From: Acinetobacter defluvii
Lineage (GTDB): Bacteria; Pseudomonadota; Gammaproteobacteria; Pseudomonadales; Moraxellaceae
Assembly: GCF_001704615.3 (NCBI RefSeq)
Contig: NZ_CP029397.2
Coordinates: 310,001-374,000 of the forward strand
Length of the DNA: 64,000 nt
Direction of reading: 5' to 3'
Both the position numbers and the translations under genes were made by a program. The notes below the pieces were generated by a model. It searched no databases. It was not told the DNA's origin and was given only the letters and a program-made list of their open reading frames with translations. Each line of letters starts with the position of its first letter. The stretch's first letter is position 1. Shown here in pieces: positions 58,781 to 64,000 of this stretch.

Positions 58781-58796
58781 TTGGCATGAAAATTGA
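58781..58796 (+). promoter_or_regulatory. Possible sigma-54-type promoter of glnK–amtB
   Basis: TTGGCATGAAAATTGA resembles the -24/-12 consensus (TGGCAC-N5-TTGC) with an intact GG element but TTGA in place of TTGC. It ends 41 bp before the glnK start. The nitrogen genes downstream make such a promoter plausible; the imperfect -12 makes it a weak call. Confidence 0.3.
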
Positions 58797-58816
58797 ACAT
58801 AAAACCTTACTGGTGA

Positions 58817-59176
<360 letters not shown>

Positions 59177-59235
59177 TTTGGCATGAAGTTTGCTGAGTAA
59201 CACATAACTCAGAAAAACTTGGTTGGGGGATACGA

Positions 59236-60630
59236 ATGAAAAAAATGCTACTTGCGCTCAGCCTGTCTGGCGCACTCCTTGGTGGATCAGTTGCGTGGGC
59301 TGAAGAAAGCGTAACTGAACCCACCGCTACAGCAGTGAGTGAATCAAATGCTGCTACATCGTCTGCTTCGCTTACAACAACTGAAAATATTACTCCTACC
59401 GAAGTTGCGGTAATCACAGAACAAAAACCAACCCTAAATACAGGTGATACCGCTTGGATTTTGGTATCAACCGCTTTAGTTTTACTCATGACTATTCCTG
59501 GTTTAGCTTTATTTTACGGAGGAATGGTTCGTAAAAAAAATGTCCTCAGCACGATGGCACATAGTTTACTGGCTGCTGCGATTGTCAGTATTGTTTGGGT
59601 CGTGGTTGGTTATAGCTTAGCATTTAGTGAAGGCAATACCTTTATTGGTAGTCTAGATAAAGTCATGCTTTCTGGCATTACAACTGATGCACTCAGTGGC
59701 TCTATTCCCGAAATTCTCTTTGTAATTTTTCAAATGACTTTTGCCATTATTACGGTGGCGATTATTAGTGGTTCTATCGCTGAGCGTATGAAATTTAGTG
59801 CTTATATTGCATTTATTACGGTTTGGGTGGTGATTGTCTATGCGCCGATTGCCCATTGGGTATGGGGTGGTGGTTGGTTAATGAATGATGGTGCGCTTGA
59901 TTTTGCAGGTGGTACGGTGGTGCATATCAACTCAGGTGTGGCAGGTTTAGTCACCGCATATTTACTTGATAAACGTATTGGGCTCGGTAAAGAATCAATG
60001 GCGCCACACAACTTAACTTTAACTGTACTCGGTGCAAGTTTGATTTGGATCGGTTGGTTTGGTTTCAATGGTGGTTCTGCATTAGGTGCAAATGGTTCAG
60101 CAGCATATGCTTTGGTGACAACACAAGTTGCCGCAGCGGCAGCTGCACTCGCTTGGTTATTGGTTGAAAAACTGGTTCGTGGTAAAGCATCAGTATTGGG
60201 TGCAGCATCGGGTGCAGTTGCAGGCTTAGTCGTGATCACGCCTGCAGCAGGTTTTGTGACTGTCGGTGGTGCATTGGTCATGGGCTTGATCGGTGGCGTG
60301 GTATGTTTCTGGGGCATTTCAGGTTTAAAACGCTTACTTAAAGCAGACGACTCTTTGGATGCCTTCGGTCTACATGGTGTCGGCGGTATTGTCGGTGCGA
60401 TCTTAACCGCAGTATTTGCAAGTGAGTTTATCATGGGTGATAAAGTCCCTACTGATATGATGCATCAACTTTGGGTGCAAGTTGAAGGTGTCTTAGCGAC
60501 AATCATTTATTCAGCAGTGATGACTTTTATCATCTTGAAAATCATTGATTTGGTGGTCGGCATCAGAGTGGGTACAGATGATGAACGTATGGGATTGGAT
60601 TTAAGTCAGCATGGCGAACGTATTGAATAA
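59236..60630 (+). CDS. amtB: Ammonium transporter AmtB
   Basis: A 464-residue Amt/MEP/Rh transporter. A cleavable signal peptide ends near VAWA (residue ~22), followed by a ~45-residue Thr/Ala-rich segment and then 11 membrane helices from DTAWILVSTALVLLMTIPG. The pore and ammonium-site motifs are ALFYGGMVRKKNVLS, WGGGWLMNDGALDFAGGTVVHINSG (first pore His region) and DAFGLHGVGGIVGAI (second His). It works as a trimer in the inner membrane and is gated by GlnK from the preceding gene. Terminator at 60674–60700. Confidence 0.97.
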   Translation: MKKMLLALSLSGALLGGSVAWAEESVTEPTATAVSESNAATSSASLTTTENITPTEVAVITEQKPTLNTGDTAWILVSTALVLLMTIPGLALFYGGMVRKKNVLSTMAHSLLAAAIVSIVWVVVGYSLAFSEGNTFIGSLDKVMLSGITTDALSGSIPEILFVIFQMTFAIITVAIISGSIAERMKFSAYIAFITVWVVIVYAPIAHWVWGGGWLMNDGALDFAGGTVVHINSGVAGLVTAYLLDKRIGLGKESMAPHNLTLTVLGASLIWIGWFGFNGGSALGANGSAAYALVTTQVAAAAAALAWLLVEKLVRGKASVLGAASGAVAGLVVITPAAGFVTVGGALVMGLIGGVVCFWGISGLKRLLKADDSLDAFGLHGVGGIVGAILTAVFASEFIMGDKVPTDMMHQLWVQVEGVLATIIYSAVMTFIILKIIDLVVGIRVGTDDERMGLDLSQHGERIE

Positions 60631-60657
60631 AGCTTAAAATAACATTTATCCAAAGCA

Positions 60658-60673
60658 GCACTATATATTGTGT
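60658..60673. promoter_or_regulatory. NrdR box 1
   Basis: GCACTATATATTGTGT differs only at its first base from the NrdR-box consensus ACACTATATATTGTGT (acaCwATATwTTGtgt type). It lies 112 bp before the nrdR start and 41 bp from box 2. Confidence 0.7.
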
Positions 60674-60700
60674 AAAACAGCCCAATTGGGCTGTTTTTCT
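60674..60700 (+). terminator. Terminator after amtB, between the two NrdR boxes
   Basis: AAAACAGCCCAATTGGGCTGTTTT is a perfect palindrome followed by further pyrimidines. It sits exactly between the two NrdR-box-like sequences. Confidence 0.88.
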
Positions 60701-60714
60701 TCTATATATTGCGT
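60699..60714. promoter_or_regulatory. NrdR box 2
   Basis: CTTCTATATATTGCGT shares the CTATATATTG core with box 1 and diverges at the edges. The 41-bp offset is close to four helical turns, the sort of phasing seen between paired NrdR boxes. Confidence 0.55.
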
Positions 60715-60784
60715 AAAACTCAACAACCATCCATTTTTTTGATACACTAAAACAAATCCTTCAAATATAGTCTTTTCAACGCCT

Positions 60785-61255
60785 ATGCATTGCCCATTTT
60801 GCAACGCCGCAGACAGTAAAGTGATCGACTCACGTTTGGCAGCCGAAGGTTGTCAGATCCGTCGACGTCGTGAATGTATTAAATGCGCAGAACGTTTTAC
60901 CACTTTTGAAACCTATGAAGTAGTGATGCCGCGGGTAAATAAATCGGATGGTAAAAGTGAGCCCTTTGATGAATCAAAATTGCGTCGTTCACTGATGCAT
61001 GCTTTGCAAAAGCGTCCTGTGACTCAAGAACAGATTGAAACGGTGCTTAGTGACATTCAACTAAAAATTCGCCGATTGGGAGAGCGTGATGTACGTTCAC
61101 GTACGATTGGGGAAATTGTTATGCAGTCGTTATTTGCACTCGATCATGTCGCTTATGTACGTTTTGCGTCAGTGTATCAAGATTTCCAAGACGTGGAAGC
61201 ATTTCGTCGTCAAATTGAATTGATGCAACATCGAGATCAAGAAAAGCAAGATTGA
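60785..61255 (+). CDS. nrdR: Transcriptional repressor NrdR
   Basis: A 156-residue regulator of ribonucleotide reductase genes. The N-terminal zinc ribbon has two Cys pairs ([17 protein letters not shown] and [16 protein letters not shown]), followed by an ATP-cone from residue ~49 ([20 protein letters not shown]). NrdR senses ATP/dATP and represses nrd operons when dATP is high. It starts the nrdR–ribD–methylase cluster; ribD begins 6 bp after its stop. Paired NrdR-box-like sites lie in front of the gene, suggesting autoregulation. Confidence 0.97.
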   Translation: MHCPFCNAADSKVIDSRLAAEGCQIRRRRECIKCAERFTTFETYEVVMPRVNKSDGKSEPFDESKLRRSLMHALQKRPVTQEQIETVLSDIQLKIRRLGERDVRSRTIGEIVMQSLFALDHVAYVRFASVYQDFQDVEAFRRQIELMQHRDQEKQD

Positions 61256-61261
61256 TGGTCA

Positions 61262-62374
61262 ATGTCTGAGAAAATTATGAGTCTTACTTCTTCTGAGCAA
61301 TATGCACAGCATCAATATTGGATGCAACAAGCCATTGTACTTGCACAACAGGGGCAATATTCCACACGTCCAAATCCAAATGTTGGTTGTGTGATTGTCA
61401 AAGATGGAAAAGTTGTAGGAACAGGTTTTCATCCTAAAGCTGGTCAGCCACATGCGGAAGTGTTTGCTTTACGTGAAGCAGGGCAACTGGCGAAAGGGGC
61501 AACTGCTTATGTGACTTTGGAACCTTGTGCACACTATGGACGGACCCCGCCTTGTGCCAAAGGTTTGGTCGAGGCAGGTGTGGTAAAAGTGGTGGTGGCA
61601 TGTTCAGACCCAAATCCTTTGGTTGCAGGAAAGGGTGTGCAAATTTTAAAAGATGCAGGTATAGAGGTTGAACTGGGCGTTTGTGAAGCAGAAGCTGAGG
61701 CGTTAAATAAAGGCTTTTTAAAAGCGATGGCAACAGGCATGCCTTATGTACGTTTGAAGGTTGCCTCAAGTTTAGATGGTCGTACAGCGATGGCATCCGG
61801 TGAATCAAAATGGATTACGGGTAGCGAAGCTCGTCAAGATGTACAACATTGGCGAGCAATTTCAGGGGCTGTGGTCACAGGGATTGAAACAATTTTAGCT
61901 GACGATCCACAGTTAAATGTGCGTCAGTTGGTTGATGTAAATATGGACCATATTGTACAACCGCAACGAGTAATTTTAGATCGACAAGGGCGTTTACCTT
62001 TAGATGCGCAGATACTCAAGCAGCCTGAAACGGTGATGGTCATGGGGCCTTTTCGTCAAGAGCTTGCACAATTGGGTGTGGTACAGTTAGAGATTCAATC
62101 TTTAGCAGACTTACTCAAGACCCTCAAAGATTTTCAAATCTACGATGTGATGGTCGAAGCTGGTGTAACATTATCCTCTGCTTTTTTACAAGAAAACTTG
62201 ATAGATGAAATCATCAGTTATATTGCGCCCACATTTTTAGGTCAATCCGCACGTGCTATGTTCAATGCAAACTTTGAACAGATGTCACAACAACTTCGTT
62301 TTAAGCTTGAGGATGTAATCCAACTTGGTCAAGACATCCGTTTAAGATTAACTCCTTTGCAAGAGTCAGTATGA
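61262..62374 (+). CDS. ribD: Bifunctional riboflavin biosynthesis deaminase/reductase RibD
   Basis: A 370-residue enzyme of normal length. The N-terminal deaminase has zinc ligands in PHAEVFALREAG and ECAHYGRTPPCAK-like (seen as EPCAHYGRTPPC). The C-terminal reductase starts near residue 160 with PYVRLKVASSLDGRTAMASG and contains VMVEAGVTLSSAFL. It converts the pyrimidine product of RibA to the ribityl-amino-uracil precursor with NADPH. A second in-frame ATG is at 61277. It overlaps the downstream methylase gene by 4 bp. Confidence 0.96.
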   Translation: MSEKIMSLTSSEQYAQHQYWMQQAIVLAQQGQYSTRPNPNVGCVIVKDGKVVGTGFHPKAGQPHAEVFALREAGQLAKGATAYVTLEPCAHYGRTPPCAKGLVEAGVVKVVVACSDPNPLVAGKGVQILKDAGIEVELGVCEAEAEALNKGFLKAMATGMPYVRLKVASSLDGRTAMASGESKWITGSEARQDVQHWRAISGAVVTGIETILADDPQLNVRQLVDVNMDHIVQPQRVILDRQGRLPLDAQILKQPETVMVMGPFRQELAQLGVVQLEIQSLADLLKTLKDFQIYDVMVEAGVTLSSAFLQENLIDEIISYIAPTFLGQSARAMFNANFEQMSQQLRFKLEDVIQLGQDIRLRLTPLQESV

Positions 62375-63675
62375 ATTCAGAGACTTCTTCGGTATATCAC
62401 AAACGTCGCCACGCTGCCCGTACGACGGATGAATATCTATTCAATCAACTTGTGCCCTATCTGGGCAATAAACGCCGATTGTTACATCTGATTTTAGAAG
62501 CGCTTGAGCAAACAGGAACTTTGCATCGTAAAAGCAAAAGAGCTCCGATCTTTGCTGATTTTTTTGCAGGCAGTGGCGTGGTATCACGTTTAGCACGACA
62601 AAATGGTTACCGTGTGATCGCTAATGATTGGGAACCTTATAGTCATGCATTGAATCATGCGATTTTAGCCTGTACTGATGCGCCTGCCTTTAAAGAGTTA
62701 GGCGGTTATCAAAAAGCCATTGATTATTTAAACCGTTTGCCTGAAGTCAAAGGTTGGGTGACACATAATCTTTGTCCGAGAAATGATGAAGTTTATGATC
62801 CGAGTCGTGACCGTTTATTCTTCAAGCGTCGTAATGGCATGCGCATTGATGCGATTCGCCAGCAAATTGCGACATGGCAAGCACAAGGCGCAATTGATGA
62901 TGTCGAAATGAGTGCCTTACTTGCGCCATTACTCTATTCAGCAAGTTTTGTGAGTAATACCAGTGGCGTGTTTAAAAGCTTCCATCATGGTTGGGGAGGG
63001 CGTACGCAATCAGCGTTGGAACGTATCGAATCTTTATTGTGGCTCATGCCCAGCCGTTTTTGTGAAATTGGTTCAGATACCAAACAAAACACACCGATGG
63101 CTGAAATGTGGTGTGTCGATGCACAGCATCTCGCCAATCAAATGAGTGGTTTTGAGGTAGATGTTGCCTATCTTGATCCACCTTATAACCAGCATGCGTA
63201 TAGCAGTAATTACCATGTTTTAAACTCTTTAACTTTATGGGATCAGGTCGATTTACCGACACCAGATACCAAAGGTTTTAAGAGTGGCATTGACCGTGCT
63301 TGGCGTAAAGAGCGCCCAAGTCCTTATAATTCTTCAAAATATGCACAAGAAGCCTATGAGAAATTATTGTCGACTATTAATGCGCGTTATATTTTAACCA
63401 GTTATTCTACGGACGGTAATATTGAGGCGAAAGACTTACTTGAAGCCAATCTAAAACGTGGCAAAGTGACCTTATTAACCCAAGATGTGCCACGTTATCG
63501 TGTTAGTAAACAACGTCAGTCTGAGCGTGCACGGGTTTTAGAGTTTATTGTGATTACCGATACCCACGCCAAATCTGGACCACCTCTGCGTCAACTACTC
63601 AGCCAGTTGTATCATTTTGCTGAATTAGGCGGAGTAGATACTTCTGGAGTGAGTACCCAGTTAGATTTATGGTAA
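62371..63675 (+). CDS. D12-class (Dam-like) DNA adenine N6-methyltransferase
   Basis: A 434-residue methyltransferase of the PF02086 class. The AdoMet motif I is FADFFAGSGVVSRLARQNGY with motif II acidic Asp in VIANDWEPY, the N-terminal recognition of the substrate region is PYLGNKRRLLHLI, and the catalytic DPPY motif is in VAYLDPPYNQHAYSSNYHVL. It is longer than Dam (~280). No restriction endonuclease is adjacent, so it is an orphan methylase. Start overlaps ribD by 4 bp (ATGA), and ribE lies 216 bp downstream. Its DNA target cannot be read from sequence. Confidence 0.85.
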   Translation: MNSETSSVYHKRRHAARTTDEYLFNQLVPYLGNKRRLLHLILEALEQTGTLHRKSKRAPIFADFFAGSGVVSRLARQNGYRVIANDWEPYSHALNHAILACTDAPAFKELGGYQKAIDYLNRLPEVKGWVTHNLCPRNDEVYDPSRDRLFFKRRNGMRIDAIRQQIATWQAQGAIDDVEMSALLAPLLYSASFVSNTSGVFKSFHHGWGGRTQSALERIESLLWLMPSRFCEIGSDTKQNTPMAEMWCVDAQHLANQMSGFEVDVAYLDPPYNQHAYSSNYHVLNSLTLWDQVDLPTPDTKGFKSGIDRAWRKERPSPYNSSKYAQEAYEKLLSTINARYILTSYSTDGNIEAKDLLEANLKRGKVTLLTQDVPRYRVSKQRQSERARVLEFIVITDTHAKSGPPLRQLLSQLYHFAELGGVDTSGVSTQLDLW

Positions 63676-63687
63676 GGTGAAATAAAG

Positions 63688-63713
63688 AGATGCTTGAAAA
63701 CAGCATCTTTTTT
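63688..63713 (+). terminator. Terminator after the methylase gene
   Basis: AGATGCT–tgaaaac–AGCATCT followed by six T, 12 bp after the stop. It shows that ribE has its own promoter. Confidence 0.88.
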
Positions 63714-63890
63714 GCGTTGAGAAATCAATGGATAGCATTTAAAAGTAGCTAGAATCGATATAGATTGTGAAATTGCTACAGCTTATAAATATTTTAAATT
63801 AATGCTTAGCAAGCATAGTTGCAAAGAAAAGATCGAATTAAATAACATTCTTGCTTAGAATAGCACTGTAACCCAAATGAAAGGTGAAAC

Positions 63891-64000
63891 ATGTTTACAG
63901 GCATTATTGAAAGTTTAGGTAAAGTAGAAAGTTTACAAAGCGTAGGCGGTGATGTGCGTTTGCGTATTCATACCGACTTAGATATGTCTGATGTGCATTT
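63891..64000 (+). CDS. ribE: Riboflavin synthase alpha chain, 3'-truncated by window edge
   Basis: The first 36 codons are present. FTGIIESLGKVESLQ is the invariant N-terminus of riboflavin synthase, which dismutates two lumazine molecules to riboflavin. AAAGGTG precedes the ATG at good spacing. The rest lies beyond the window. No FMN riboswitch was recognised in the ~175 bp between the preceding terminator and the start. Confidence 0.9.
   Translation, partial: MFTGIIESLGKVESLQSVGGDVRLRIHTDLDMSDVH

Noticed and set aside
59838..60434. 198-codon minus-strand frame inside amtB
   Set aside because: It is an antisense shadow of amtB, rich in Pro, Thr and Ala as expected from reading membrane-helix codons backwards.
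63714..63890. FMN riboswitch before ribE
   Set aside because: The region is too short and AT-rich and lacks the conserved RFN-element helices.

Overview
The window is chromosomal DNA of an Acinetobacter-like gammaproteobacterium. It is AT-rich, and gene content and order fit that genus: a comM–ubiK–glnK–amtB block, a nrdR–ribD–methylase–ribE block, an LpxO-type hydroxylase, fadB–fadA, OprD- and OmpW-type porins, and a seven-function Mrp antiporter operon with fused MrpA/MrpB. The assignment rests on recognised proteins and synteny, not on a database search. No tRNA, rRNA or CRISPR array was seen.

Layout. 1–2.1 kb: end of gltD and a ferritin-like metal-dependent hydrolase. 2.1–8.4 kb: mrpABCDEFG operon on the minus strand. 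8.8–12.4 kb: RecF-like ATPase, UvrD-type helicase and hotdog protein. 12.5–16.2 kb: alpha/beta hydrolase, NhaC-type antiporter, OmpW and a small LprI-like protein. 16.3–22.7 kb: htpG, an outer-membrane protein, a glycine-zipper protein, dodecin, a DsbA/FrnE oxidoreductase and a membrane-anchored protein of unknown role. 22.8–24.5 kb: a two-gene accessory locus, a HipA-like kinase without its N-terminal subdomain followed by a protein that looks like that missing subdomain joined to a HIRAN-like domain. 24.6–28 kb: fadBA. 28.5–32.2 kb: lpxO, two PH-domain proteins, a decayed ORF and a lone ClpB-D2-like ATPase. 32.3–39.9 kb: lipoprotein, uvrC, thioesterase, pgsA, an ABC exporter and alkB. 40–49.4 kb: quinone reductase, an IclR regulator divergent from a FUSC/DUF1656/HlyD efflux operon, an OprD porin and two TorF-family proteins. 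49.5–58.3 kb: comM split by an island of about 7.3 kb. 58.3–64 kb: ubiK, glnK–amtB, nrdR, ribD, a D12-class adenine methylase and the start of ribE.

The comM island is the main accessory region. It carries a four-gene Qat anti-phage locus (qatA ATPase, qatB, qatC QueC-like, qatD TatD-like) transcribed on the minus strand. An IS982-family element with a 7-bp target duplication has cut qatA in codon 12. Removing the element on paper restores a normal KAP-ATPase N-terminus. Upstream lie a 5'-truncated XRE regulator and a decayed IS21-type istB remnant whose terminal repeats abut the comM 5' fragment. The comM ATPase is therefore broken and Qat probably disabled.

Other points of interest are a pair of NrdR-box-like palindromes 41 bp apart in front of nrdR with the amtB terminator between them, several strong hairpins with no obvious gene, and an NhaC-type gene with no Shine-Dalgarno sequence just after a terminator hairpin.
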